Position numbers and translations under genes: made by a program. Shown here one piece after another: positions 52,129 to 61,342 of a stretch of 64,000 nt of DNA. The notes beneath the pieces were generated by a model. It saw only the letters and a list, made by a program, of their open reading frames with translations, was not told where the DNA came from and searched no databases. Every line of letters begins with the position of its first letter. The first letter of the stretch is position 1. This DNA comes from Alistipes sp. (GTDB lineage Bacteria; Bacteroidota; Bacteroidia; Bacteroidales; Rikenellaceae): assembly GCA_017517705.1 (NCBI GenBank), contig JAFWYM010000044.1, positions 1 through 64,000 of the forward strand. The letters are read 5' to 3'.

Positions 52129-53376
52129 TTATAGCCTCCTAAGCCCTACAAGGTCGAGGCGCGAGCCCTCGCGCTTGAGGATCTTGACACTGAAATGGCG
52201 CGTGTCGAAGCTGTCGCCCTCATGCGGAATACCGCCATACTCTGCGATGATATAGCCCGCCAACGTATCGTACTCGTCATTCTCGGGGATGGCAAGTTCA
52301 TAGCGCTCGTTGAGATACTCCACCTCTAAGCGCGAGGAGAATATCCACTCGCCATCGGCAACCTGCCTCTCGACCAACTCCTGCACGTCGTGCTCATCCT
52401 CAATATCGCCAAATATCTGCTCCAGGACATCCTCAAGCGAGATGATTCCCGCCGTGCCACCAAACTCATCAATGACCACTGCGATGCTCGCCTTACGCTT
52501 CGTAAAGGTCTCAAGCATAGCCTGAAGAGGCATAGTCTCAGCAACATATATCGTCTTAATGAGCACATCGGAGATGCTCTGAGGACGCTCGAAGAGGCTC
52601 TTGGAGTTGACATAGCCGATGATGTTATCAATGGTATCGTGCCATACGAATATGCGCGAGAAGTTAGTCTCGACGAAGCGCTCCGTAAGCTCTGCGATGG
52701 ATGTCGTCTCGAGGTCTACAGCCTCGACATCGACGCGCTGCACCATACAATCCCTAACACGCAAGTCGGCAAAGTCCAGCGCATTTTGAAAGAGGCGTAT
52801 GTCCTGCTCATCCTCGCTATCCACCTCCACATTATCTGCCTCGACCAACGATGCAAGATCTTCGCGGTTGAACTCCGTAGGCTCAACACGACTCTCTAAG
52901 CGCGTGCCGGTAAGGCGTATGAGGCCATACGATATGAGGGTCGTAAAGCGCGTAATGGGATACAATATTATATATAATAGGTAGATGAAGGGCGAAAAGA
53001 ACGTATAGTAGAAGTTAGGATTATGTCTTACAACCGACTTCGGGATATACTCGCCCACGAACAATATCACAACGGTAGAGACGATGGTCTGCACCAGAGC
53101 ATTATCAATATTGAAGAGCTCCAACAGGAGTTGCGACATAAACATAGAGTAAACCACAAGGGCTATGTTGTTGCCCACAAGTATTGTTGTGATGTAGTTG
53201 CTCGCATTACGACCAAAGACATCGGCAATATGGTTGAACATAGGATTTTGCTTGCGGTCTATCTCCTCGCGCAGGCGGTTACGCCCGAGGAAGGCTATCT
53301 CCATTCCAGAGAAAAATGCCGAAAAGAGCAGCATAACAGCAATAACGACCACCGTCGTCAATGTTTGATCTCCCAT
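52129..53376 (-). CDS. CNNM/CorC-HlyC family membrane protein with CBS pair
   Basis: A 415-residue protein: a DUF21/CNNM membrane domain with about four helices (5-150), two CBS domains (about 205-330; VDTTSIAEL-like and VVIDEFGGTAGIISLEDVLEQIFGDI), and a C-terminal CorC_HlyC domain (about 345-415). Homologues are Mg2+/Co2+ efflux or resistance proteins, and in Bacteroidetes relatives are called gliding-motility-associated; transport is inferred. It is 25 bases after lptC. Confidence 0.92.
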   Translation of the reverse strand: MGDQTLTTVVVIAVMLLFSAFFSGMEIAFLGRNRLREEIDRKQNPMFNHIADVFGRNASNYITTILVGNNIALVVYSMFMSQLLLELFNIDNALVQTIVSTVVILFVGEYIPKSVVRHNPNFYYTFFSPFIYLLYIILYPITRFTTLISYGLIRLTGTRLESRVEPTEFNREDLASLVEADNVEVDSEDEQDIRLFQNALDFADLRVRDCMVQRVDVEAVDLETTSIAELTERFVETNFSRIFVWHDTIDNIIGYVNSKSLFERPQSISDVLIKTIYVAETMPLQAMLETFTKRKASIAVVIDEFGGTAGIISLEDVLEQIFGDIEDEHDVQELVERQVADGEWIFSSRLEVEYLNERYELAIPENDEYDTLAGYIIAEYGGIPHEGDSFDTRHFSVKILKREGSRLDLVGLRRL

Positions 53377-53401
53377 AATAGTGTTTAAGTTTTCTCTATA
53401 T

Positions 53402-54436
53402 CTATTTCGCCGGCGTAGCAGGCTCCTCTACGCGCTTGCCAGCACTTGCTCCCGCATTGAGCGTAGACGTGCCATTCGGCTTAGCATTGAGGCCCTTCGA
53501 TCCGAGGTTTGCAGGCTTACCTCCCGGGCGATTTCCCATAGAGGGTGTTGCGGGCTGTGTCGATGCGCCCTCCCTCTTTGTTGGGAGCGACGCCTCCGAG
53601 CGATCGTTATGCCCCACGGGCAACGGCGAGAGGTTATGGTCAACAACACCACTGCGATTAGATCCTGGATGTTGCGCCGCAGGGCGCTTTGCAGCATCCT
53701 TAGCATTCGGCGTCCTCCTATTTTCCGCGGGTGCTTTCTTCTGTTTATTCTCCTTAGTATCCCCCTTGGCATCCTCCTTGGCATCCTTCTCCGACTCCTT
53801 AGCGCTCTTCTCCTGCTGCTTGGCAGCACGCTCCTCAGGGGTGGGCTGGCTCATATCGAACTCCATCTCGGAGGTATACTTACGGAAATGAATATTCTTA
53901 AGATCATCATCGGCATCGAAGCCCACACCGAAGTGCCAGCCATCGGGCTGCAACACCTTAGTGTCGACGTTCGAATATATCTTTTTGGTTGTAGCGTTCC
54001 AGAAGAGCTGCTGTGTATATATCTCCGTGAGTCCCGTAATCGTGGTATCACCCTCCTTACGATTATTCTTGATAATGACCACGTTACCCTTAGCCTCCCA
54101 AAGTTTCTGTCGCTCGTAGTAGATAGCGTAGTTTGCCGTGATGGTAGCATCGACGAGCGACAACGAGTCGGTATAGGTTGTCATCTTTATGCCTCGACGA
54201 AACTCCTGATAAGGGTTTGACGCCATGCTATATCCCTCCATCAGTGGTGAGACGAAGGTATACGAACGCTTGCCATTCTCCATCATCGTGATTGTGCGAT
54301 TCTCGCTCGACTCGGTCATCAGCGTCTCATAGTCGTAGACCGTAGTCGCGGGCTTCGAGTCGCACGATGATAGCAATGAAGCACTCCCCATAACGAGGAG
54401 TGCCAACACTGCATATCTGCACAATCCGAGGCGCAT
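53402..54436 (-). CDS. lptC: LptC-like LPS export lipoprotein with long disordered tail
   Basis: A 344-residue lipoprotein (Cys25 in LLSSC). Residues 35-200 are the LptC beta-jellyroll that bridges the LptBFG motor and LptA (ENRTITMMENGKRSYTFVSPLMEGY, ANYAIYYERQKLWEAKGNV). Residues 200-344 are an unusual tail, first Lys/Glu/Asp-rich, then Pro/Asn/Gly/Ser-rich, with no predicted fold; LptC proteins usually stop near 190-200 residues. It lies between the TPR gene and CNNM, a typical Bacteroidetes position. Confidence 0.88.
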   Translation of the reverse strand: MRLGLCRYAVLALLVMGSASLLSSCDSKPATTVYDYETLMTESSENRTITMMENGKRSYTFVSPLMEGYSMASNPYQEFRRGIKMTTYTDSLSLVDATITANYAIYYERQKLWEAKGNVVIIKNNRKEGDTTITGLTEIYTQQLFWNATTKKIYSNVDTKVLQPDGWHFGVGFDADDDLKNIHFRKYTSEMEFDMSQPTPEERAAKQQEKSAKESEKDAKEDAKGDTKENKQKKAPAENRRTPNAKDAAKRPAAQHPGSNRSGVVDHNLSPLPVGHNDRSEASLPTKREGASTQPATPSMGNRPGGKPANLGSKGLNAKPNGTSTLNAGASAGKRVEEPATPAK

Positions 54437-54453
54437 AGATTATCTCGGACGTA

Positions 54454-55800
54454 TTAGCGGTAGCGTACCGTGGTAGTCTGACCCGAAGCAAAGCCACACT
54501 TCACGGTGTAGCGATCACCCGACGTAAGCTCAGCAAAGAAGCATGTCTCCTGGGGAGGGAATGCTGCACGGTAAGCGTTCATAAGCTGCTGTGCTGCCTT
54601 CTGTACCTCGGGCTCATCCTTGAGAAGGTTTACAGCCTGAGCCATGGCGTCGTATGCTGCCCAGTATACCGAAGCGCCACCAATCTTATCATCCGAGCAG
54701 GGCGACGATGCGTAGCACTGGCCAAGGATGAAGTATGAATATCCGTTATCGGGATTGATACCTCGAAGCTCGCGTGCAGCCTCAGCTGCTGCAGAGTAGT
54801 TGCGGTTACCGATCTCGATAAGTGCAATCTGCACATAGAGAGGCTCCTTAGCTGTGGGGTTAGACTCAACAGCCAAAGCCTCACGCAAGTACTTCAACGC
54901 CTTGTCGTTATCGCCACGACCCTGGAAGCCCTGAGCCAAGAACAACGCTGTCTCCGACGAGGGGTTCACGGTGTAGTACTTCTCGGTAGTGTGGAAGAAG
55001 AAGTCGCTGGTACACTGCGCACGTGACATCAAGGCTACAGCCTGCGACAGAAGTGCCTGATTGTCGGGATCGGCAGCGAGCTTCTGGCTGAAGAGTGCCT
55101 CGAGGTTCTCGCAGCTTGCAGCACCACTGGTACCAAAGCTATTCTCGAAGCTCTCCTTATACTGCTCATCCTCGGCCGAGATCTCAGCAAAGAGGGGCGA
55201 AAGACGCTCATACTCAGCAAGAACCATATCGCTCGTTACGTTGTCGTCATACTCGAAGTCCTCGCAGAGGAACTTATAATACGAAGCTACGATGTCGAGG
55301 TTGATACGACCTGTAGCGATAGCGGCATCGACAGCATCCTTCAAGCCGGCACGGAGCAAGGGACGATCCGTGGTGCAGTAGCGGAGCATATCACGAGCCT
55401 TCATATCGAGGATGTAATCCTTACCATTCTTCTGGTGGTCACCGAAATAGATAACACGCTGGTCATAGATGAAGAGGATAGAGTCCACGTAAACACGCTT
55501 CTCATCGACGCTGCGTGCGCGCTGTGCCTTATTCTTATAGAGCGTAACGCCACGAGCGAATGTCTGCTGCGATGCTGCGGGGCAGTTGTTGAGCAACTGC
55601 TGGAAATACTGCGTAGCGAGCTTGAAGTCCTTAGCATCCAAGGCCTCCTTAAGGTAGTTACTTGCGCTGATGTTAGCCTGACGCTCCTCAACCGTAGCAC
55701 CCCACTTACCATAGACCTTGTCGTCACTGAAATCCTGTGCCGAAGCTGCAAAGCCTACACACATCGCAACGGCAGCCAAAAGAAATTTTACACCTTTCAT
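54454..55800 (-). CDS. Exported TPR-repeat protein
   Basis: A 448-residue protein with a signal peptide (1-21, cleavage after ASA) and tetratricopeptide-type helical repeats, clearest at 235-400 (ALFLAQGFQGRGDNDKALKYLREAL, YSAAAEAARELRGINPDN). Periplasmic scaffold by inference. It lies between the outer-membrane barrel gene and lptC, the conserved order in this phylum, hinting at a role in envelope assembly. Confidence 0.88.
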   Translation of the reverse strand: MKGVKFLLAAVAMCVGFAASAQDFSDDKVYGKWGATVEERQANISASNYLKEALDAKDFKLATQYFQQLLNNCPAASQQTFARGVTLYKNKAQRARSVDEKRVYVDSILFIYDQRVIYFGDHQKNGKDYILDMKARDMLRYCTTDRPLLRAGLKDAVDAAIATGRINLDIVASYYKFLCEDFEYDDNVTSDMVLAEYERLSPLFAEISAEDEQYKESFENSFGTSGAASCENLEALFSQKLAADPDNQALLSQAVALMSRAQCTSDFFFHTTEKYYTVNPSSETALFLAQGFQGRGDNDKALKYLREALAVESNPTAKEPLYVQIALIEIGNRNYSAAAEAARELRGINPDNGYSYFILGQCYASSPCSDDKIGGASVYWAAYDAMAQAVNLLKDEPEVQKAAQQLMNAYRAAFPPQETCFFAELTSGDRYTVKCGFASGQTTTVRYR

Positions 55801-55860
55801 AAGTTTTAGTTTTTATTTTGTTTTGTTTCTGTATATCATCTTAACACGAAGCATCAACCA

Positions 55861-57258
55861 TTAATCGTACTTCTGACGTACAAACCAGTAGTCCGACGTA
55901 TCGGCCGAGAAGAGGCTGAAGCCCACCGATATCTTGTAGTAGTTTTGCGTGACGAGACCTATACGCTGGCCATTATGTGCGATGTCGCCGGGTGACGACA
56001 TACGGCCATACTCGAAGCCTATGTTCACAGACGAGGCTCCCCACACCTTAACCGGGAGGCCGAGACCCGCCGTGATAGCCAACTTATTCACGCGCTCACC
56101 ACCAAACGTCTGATAGTAGTTGCCCAAGCGTGCTCCTACACGATACGAGATACGATTGAGGTAGTTACGCACATCGCTCGAGCGCGGTGTGAACTCGAAG
56201 CCAAGCTTTATGTCGTGCGTATTGGTATACGTCACAGCCACATTATCCGCATTGCCATTCTCGCCGAACGACTCGTTATTCTTACCCCACGCCGCAAAGT
56301 TGTAATCTACGCCCCAGGCTATCGTTCTATCACGATAAAAGAGGCCGGCACCCACCTGATGAGGTACGCGGAGCTCGACATTGTCGATACGGTCGCGCAC
56401 GGGGTTACTCTGTATCGTGTTTATGGTGCTGTTGGTATATACGTAGCTCTGCTTCTTGGGGTTGAGCTTACCGCCCAAGTCGTACGTAGCACCCACGGTA
56501 AAGATGCGCGTCTCGGAGTATAGTATGTTCCACTGTACACCCGCCTGCAACTTGAAGTTGTTCACACGATAGCGGTCGACGCCCTCGGTCGAGGCGTATG
56601 TTCCCGAACCTGTGATTATATCCGTAACCTCTGTGCTATAGCTACGCTCGATGTTACCCCAGAAGTACTTCGCAGCGATGCCTATAGAGAAGTTACGCCA
56701 CGGCTCCCAGCCCACAGAGAACTTTACCTCCGTGATATCACCATCGCCAACGTAGCCATACATCACGCGGCCTATATCTGCCCAGTTGTCGTTATTCTGA
56801 TCGGTGAGCTTGAGTTTATATCCAACACTACTATAGGGGGCTACCGTAATCATTGCACCGAGGCTCTTAGCCAGCGGGAAGGCCAAGTATATGTTATGCA
56901 CATTGGCGCTATTGTATACGGTCTTAGCCCTCGAGGTCTCCATGCCCTGAGCGTCAAACTTAGGCTGGCTGTTGCGGAAATGCGTAGCGTCGAAACTCAT
57001 ATCGAAGAGGAAGCTCTTGCGAGGTATGACACTTGCCGAGGCAGGGTTCAGAATATTGACCTGACCGAGAGCACGCACCGCAATACCGGCACCACCCATC
57101 GAGCGCATCTGCACCGTTCCGGGAGTGAGAAGCTCGCCAGGGCCATACATCGAGTATGGTGAGTAGGCGTTGATACTGCTGGTCTGTGCCGAGGTCACCA
57201 TCGGCACCAACACAACGAGCGCTACAACCGCCAATATCTTCTTAACAACGCTAAGCAT
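55861..57258 (-). CDS. Outer-membrane beta-barrel protein, FadL/PorV-like
   Basis: A 465-residue protein with a signal peptide (1-24, SAQ) and amphipathic strands throughout. The N-terminal YSPYSMYGPGELL...MGGAGIAVR pattern resembles FadL/PorV-type barrels, in which NPAS (here LNPASASV) is common. It ends in an aromatic-rich strand. It probably transports hydrophobic ligands or acts as an envelope scaffold. The start codon overlaps the coaX stop by eight bases. Confidence 0.85.
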   Translation of the reverse strand: MLSVVKKILAVVALVVLVPMVTSAQTSSINAYSPYSMYGPGELLTPGTVQMRSMGGAGIAVRALGQVNILNPASASVIPRKSFLFDMSFDATHFRNSQPKFDAQGMETSRAKTVYNSANVHNIYLAFPLAKSLGAMITVAPYSSVGYKLKLTDQNNDNWADIGRVMYGYVGDGDITEVKFSVGWEPWRNFSIGIAAKYFWGNIERSYSTEVTDIITGSGTYASTEGVDRYRVNNFKLQAGVQWNILYSETRIFTVGATYDLGGKLNPKKQSYVYTNSTINTIQSNPVRDRIDNVELRVPHQVGAGLFYRDRTIAWGVDYNFAAWGKNNESFGENGNADNVAVTYTNTHDIKLGFEFTPRSSDVRNYLNRISYRVGARLGNYYQTFGGERVNKLAITAGLGLPVKVWGASSVNIGFEYGRMSSPGDIAHNGQRIGLVTQNYYKISVGFSLFSADTSDYWFVRQKYD

Positions 57259-57973
57259 TATACTCCAAAATTTTACTCAGTCCGTAAACTACCGGCTCAC
57301 AGTCTGCAAATATCGCATTTTTAATTCTCTTTACAAAATATTTTGCATCACCTCCGGTGAAAATAACGATTTTTTTTCCGTTTTCCTCGCAAAAGGCATC
57401 AACATAGCCCCTAATTTCGTGCTCGACACCGCGCATCACACCCTGCTCGATAGCCTCGCGGGTGGTACGCCCATACTCCAAGACATCATCCGTTGCGGAG
57501 CACAATGGCAGGCAGGCGGTAAACTCCTTGAGCGCGCGGAAGCGTGTCATCACCCCGGGTGAAATGTTACCCCCAAGGAAGGCTCCATCGACAACGTAGT
57601 CGATGGTAATGGCCGTGCCGAAGTCGACAATCATAATGTCACTTGCGGGGTATAGGGCCACAGCACCTACGGCTGCCGCGAGACGATCGGCACCAAGCGT
57701 CTGCTTCGAGCCGTAGTGATTCCCGAGCGGTATGGGCGTTGTTGCGGGCTCAAAGAGCACGACATGCGACACATAGTGTCGTAGCATCGCAGCGACACTA
57801 TGGCCGTCGCCACGTGTCGAGGATACTATGGCATGCCCGACATTGCGACCCACCACAAGGCTCTCAAGCCAAGCGAGCGTAGGCTCCACAACAACGCTCT
57901 CGGCCACAACCTCATCGCCACACATAACAACCCCCTTAGCACGGCTATTACCCACATCCACAATCAGTTTCAT
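57251..57973 (-). CDS. coaX: Type III pantothenate kinase
   Basis: A 240-residue CoaX of the ASKHA fold, first enzyme of coenzyme A synthesis. DVGNSRAKG is the phosphate-1 loop, TLGADRLAA the substrate segment with the catalytic Asp, VDFGTAITID the phosphate-2 region, and FTGGDA the adenosine site. It lies five bases after mfd and overlaps the next gene, so it is inside the operon. Confidence 0.95.
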   Translation of the reverse strand: MKLIVDVGNSRAKGVVMCGDEVVAESVVVEPTLAWLESLVVGRNVGHAIVSSTRGDGHSVAAMLRHYVSHVVLFEPATTPIPLGNHYGSKQTLGADRLAAAVGAVALYPASDIMIVDFGTAITIDYVVDGAFLGGNISPGVMTRFRALKEFTACLPLCSATDDVLEYGRTTREAIEQGVMRGVEHEIRGYVDAFCEENGKKIVIFTGGDAKYFVKRIKNAIFADCEPVVYGLSKILEYNA

Positions 57974-57978
57974 GGCTT

Positions 57979-60900
57979 CTACTGTTTTAACTCCGCAGCC
58001 GCTCTAAGTCCTCTAAGCATAGCGACACCTTCCGCCACGGAGTATATCTTTCTAACGGTCATCGATAGACGATTATTGTATTGCTTGACAACAAACCGCT
58101 CGGGGTCGGAAACAACCTTCCTGAGCATATTGAGGAACGTATCGGTCTTGAAGAATGGCGAGTTATTATCGCCCACAAACCTCACAATCATCAAGCCATT
58201 CTTCACCTTCACATGCTCCATGCCGAGGTCGATAGCCTCACGACGCAGCTTCACCACATTGATAAGCTCCTCGACAGGCTCGGGCAGGGCACCAAAGCGA
58301 TCGACAAGGCGCAACCTCAGGGCCTCGAACTCCTCATCTGTACGCATAGCGTCAATCTCGCGATAGAGACGTAGCTTCTCAGCCTGCGAACGAACATAGC
58401 TGTCGGGGATCGAGGCATCCGTATCGATATCGATGGTAGCATCGTCGACAAACGATATATCCTTCATTGCCTCGTTCTCCGCCTCCGACAAGCCAGAGAC
58501 ATCCAAGCCCTCGGCACGCAACTCCGAGATAGCCTGATTGAGTATCTTCTGGTAGGTCTCGATACCCACATCGGCAATAAAACCGCTCTGCTCCGCACCC
58601 AAAAGGTTACCCGCACCGCGGATATCCAAATCCTGCATCGCGATATTGAATCCCGAGCCCAAATCCGAGAACTCCTCAATAGCCCTCAGACGACGACGCG
58701 CATCCCCACCGATAAGCTCCTCGGGAGGCGACAGCAGGTAACAAAAGCCCTTGCGGTCGGAGCGACCCACGCGACCACGAAGCTGGTGCAGGTCGCTGAG
58801 GCCAAAGCGATGGGCATCGTTTATGATGATGGTGTTGGCATTGCCGATGTCTATGCCGTTCTCTATGATGGTCGTAGCAACCAACACATCGAACTCGCCA
58901 TAGATAAAGTCCATGATGAGCTTCTCCAACTGCTCGGCAGGCATACGCCCATGACCCGTCATCACACGCGCCTTAGGGCATATACGCGTAATCATACCCT
59001 GGAGCATGGGCAGATCCTCCACACGGTTATGCACGAAGTACACCTGACCTCCACGCGCCAGCTCCTCCTCAATAGCATCGCGGATGACATCCTCGCTGAA
59101 GAGGTGCGACTCCGTGACTATAGGCTGGCGGTTGGGCGGTGGCGTAGATATAACCGAGAGGTCGCGCGAGCCCATCAGCGAGAATTGCAACGTGCGCGGT
59201 ATGGGCGTGGCGGTAAGTGTCAACGTGTCGACAGCAACAGATAGCTGCGTGAGCTTCTCCTTGGCTGCCACGCCGAACTTCTGCTCCTCGTCGATAATGA
59301 GCAAGCCGAGATCGTGGAACTCTATCTGCTTCGACAGCATCTTATGCGTACCGATAAGTATATCAATCTTTCCCGACTTAAGCTCCTCGGCAATACGTCG
59401 CGCCTCCTTCGTCGACTTCGTGCGGTTGAGATACTCCACCGTCACGGGGAGGTCGCGCAGACGCTCCGTGAACGAGCGGTAGTGTTGCAACGCGAGGATT
59501 GTCGTAGGCACGAGCACTGCCGTCTGCTTACCATCAACCGCAGCCTTAAATGCCGCACGTATGGCCACCTCGGTCTTGCCGAAGCCCACATCGCCACATA
59601 CGAGTCTATCCATCGGCTCGTTGGACTCCATATCCTGCTTCACGGCAGCTATGGCCTTCTGCTGATCGGGCGTATCCTCCCACTTGAACGAGGCCTCGAG
59701 CTCCTGCTGCAGGTATCCATCGGCAGAGAAGGCGTAACCCTTCGATGCCTTGCGCTTGGCGTAGAGAGCGATTAACTCGCGCGAGATATCCTTGACGGCC
59801 CTCTTCGTCGTAGCCTTAAGCTTCTGCCAGGCACCATTACCCAACTTATATATCTTCGGAGGCTCGCCCTCACCACTCTTATAACGCGATATGCGGTGCA
59901 GCGCGTGAACATTCACAAAGAGGATGTCGTTATCCTTGTAGATAAGTTTGATAGCCTCCTTCGTGCGACCATTATCGTTGAGCCTGACAAGACCGCCAAA
60001 GCGACCTACGCCATGGTCAATGTGTACAACATAGTCGCCCACCTTCAGAGCGTTAAGCTCCGCGACGGTCATCTGCTCGTCGCGCTTAATCTCGCCTCGC
60101 AGGCGGTAGCGCTGATAACGGTCAAATATTTGATGGTCGGTATATACACATATTTTGAGGTCGTTATCGATAAAACCCTCATGCAACACAAGGTCGGCAG
60201 CACGGAACGACACACCTCGACGACCCACCTGGTGAAATATGTTTTCGAGGCGCTCAATCTGTGCCTTATTATGCGAGAGTATTGCCGTGACATATCCGCG
60301 CTCGGCATTCCAGCGCACATCGTCGGCCAGCATCTCGAAGTTACGGTTGAAGGCGGGCTGTGGCGTCGTGTTGAAGGTAAGCGTCGTCGCAGCCTGACGC
60401 TCGCGAATATTATTCTTCTGAAGCAGGAGCGTCGAGCCCTCCCAATCCTTCAATAGTGCCTGGCGCGATGACACACGTCGCGCCAAGACTCGAGCATCAT
60501 CCTCACTCTCAGCCTGCTCCAACAATCGTTTGCGCACGTCCGACACCTTTCTTAGGACATAGTCGCCATCGTCTACCCACCACGTGGCTCTACCTACAAA
60601 GCGCGCCAGCGACACACGCTCGCCACCCTCCTCGTCACGCATCGTGTTGGGTATGATGTCCACCTCATCAGGGCGCTCGGCAGAGAGCTGACTCGATATG
60701 TCGAACCTACGTAGCGAGTCCACCTCGTCGCCAAAGAAGTCTACACGGTAGGGGCGCGACTCGACATACGAGAATACATCGACAATACCTCCGCGTACCG
60801 AGTATTGGCCAGGCTCATAGACGAAATCCACACGCTCGAAGTTATGCTCCGCGAGCCACTCGACGAGTGTCGACTGCTTGAGGTTATCACCCACCTTGAT

Positions 60901-61329
60901 ATGTAACGACTGCCCCTCGAGTTCCACCCTCTCGGTTACGCTCTCGGCTAAAGCCTCGGGATAGGTGCAGACAACAAGATAGCCACCATTGAAGCTGGCG
61001 ATGGCGTTGAGTGCCGACGTCCTGCGCACAAGACCCTGAGCATCCTCCGCACCATAGGCTACGGAGCGTTTATATCCCGACGAGAAGAAGGCTACGCGCT
61101 CCTCGTCGAGCAACTCATAGAGGTCATTGACAAGGTATGCCGCGCGATCTCTATCCTCCGAGACAAAGATATGCACTCCTCCAATGCGCTCCACAGCAGT
61201 GGCCGCATATAGCGAATAGGCCCCACCGACCATCTGCTCGAGATGGACGGTAGAGCCCTCATTTTCCAAACATTTAGTTAGCTCGGCCGCACGCTTGGAC
61301 TTGCGGACGAGACCCTTCAAATAGTCCAT
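57979..61329 (-). CDS. mfd: Transcription-repair coupling factor
   Basis: A 1116-residue Mfd. It contains the UvrB-homology module (about 15-330), the CarD-like RNA-polymerase-interacting domain (VGDYVVHIDHGVGRFGG), and RecG-like helicase motifs: Walker A CGDVGFGKTE, DEEQ box IIDEEQKFG, TATPIPRTL and QLRGRVGRS. It ends with the D7 domain. It removes stalled polymerase and recruits UvrA. A TTG seven codons upstream (61350) is also open, but the ATG at 61329 clears the rng stop by 13 bases and is preferred. Confidence 0.96.
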   Translation of the reverse strand: MDYLKGLVRKSKRAAELTKCLENEGSTVHLEQMVGGAYSLYAATAVERIGGVHIFVSEDRDRAAYLVNDLYELLDEERVAFFSSGYKRSVAYGAEDAQGLVRRTSALNAIASFNGGYLVVCTYPEALAESVTERVELEGQSLHIKVGDNLKQSTLVEWLAEHNFERVDFVYEPGQYSVRGGIVDVFSYVESRPYRVDFFGDEVDSLRRFDISSQLSAERPDEVDIIPNTMRDEEGGERVSLARFVGRATWWVDDGDYVLRKVSDVRKRLLEQAESEDDARVLARRVSSRQALLKDWEGSTLLLQKNNIRERQAATTLTFNTTPQPAFNRNFEMLADDVRWNAERGYVTAILSHNKAQIERLENIFHQVGRRGVSFRAADLVLHEGFIDNDLKICVYTDHQIFDRYQRYRLRGEIKRDEQMTVAELNALKVGDYVVHIDHGVGRFGGLVRLNDNGRTKEAIKLIYKDNDILFVNVHALHRISRYKSGEGEPPKIYKLGNGAWQKLKATTKRAVKDISRELIALYAKRKASKGYAFSADGYLQQELEASFKWEDTPDQQKAIAAVKQDMESNEPMDRLVCGDVGFGKTEVAIRAAFKAAVDGKQTAVLVPTTILALQHYRSFTERLRDLPVTVEYLNRTKSTKEARRIAEELKSGKIDILIGTHKMLSKQIEFHDLGLLIIDEEQKFGVAAKEKLTQLSVAVDTLTLTATPIPRTLQFSLMGSRDLSVISTPPPNRQPIVTESHLFSEDVIRDAIEEELARGGQVYFVHNRVEDLPMLQGMITRICPKARVMTGHGRMPAEQLEKLIMDFIYGEFDVLVATTIIENGIDIGNANTIIINDAHRFGLSDLHQLRGRVGRSDRKGFCYLLSPPEELIGGDARRRLRAIEEFSDLGSGFNIAMQDLDIRGAGNLLGAEQSGFIADVGIETYQKILNQAISELRAEGLDVSGLSEAENEAMKDISFVDDATIDIDTDASIPDSYVRSQAEKLRLYREIDAMRTDEEFEALRLRLVDRFGALPEPVEELINVVKLRREAIDLGMEHVKVKNGLMIVRFVGDNNSPFFKTDTFLNMLRKVVSDPERFVVKQYNNRLSMTVRKIYSVAEGVAMLRGLRAAAELKQ

Positions 61330-61342
61330 ATCGCTTCGGTTA

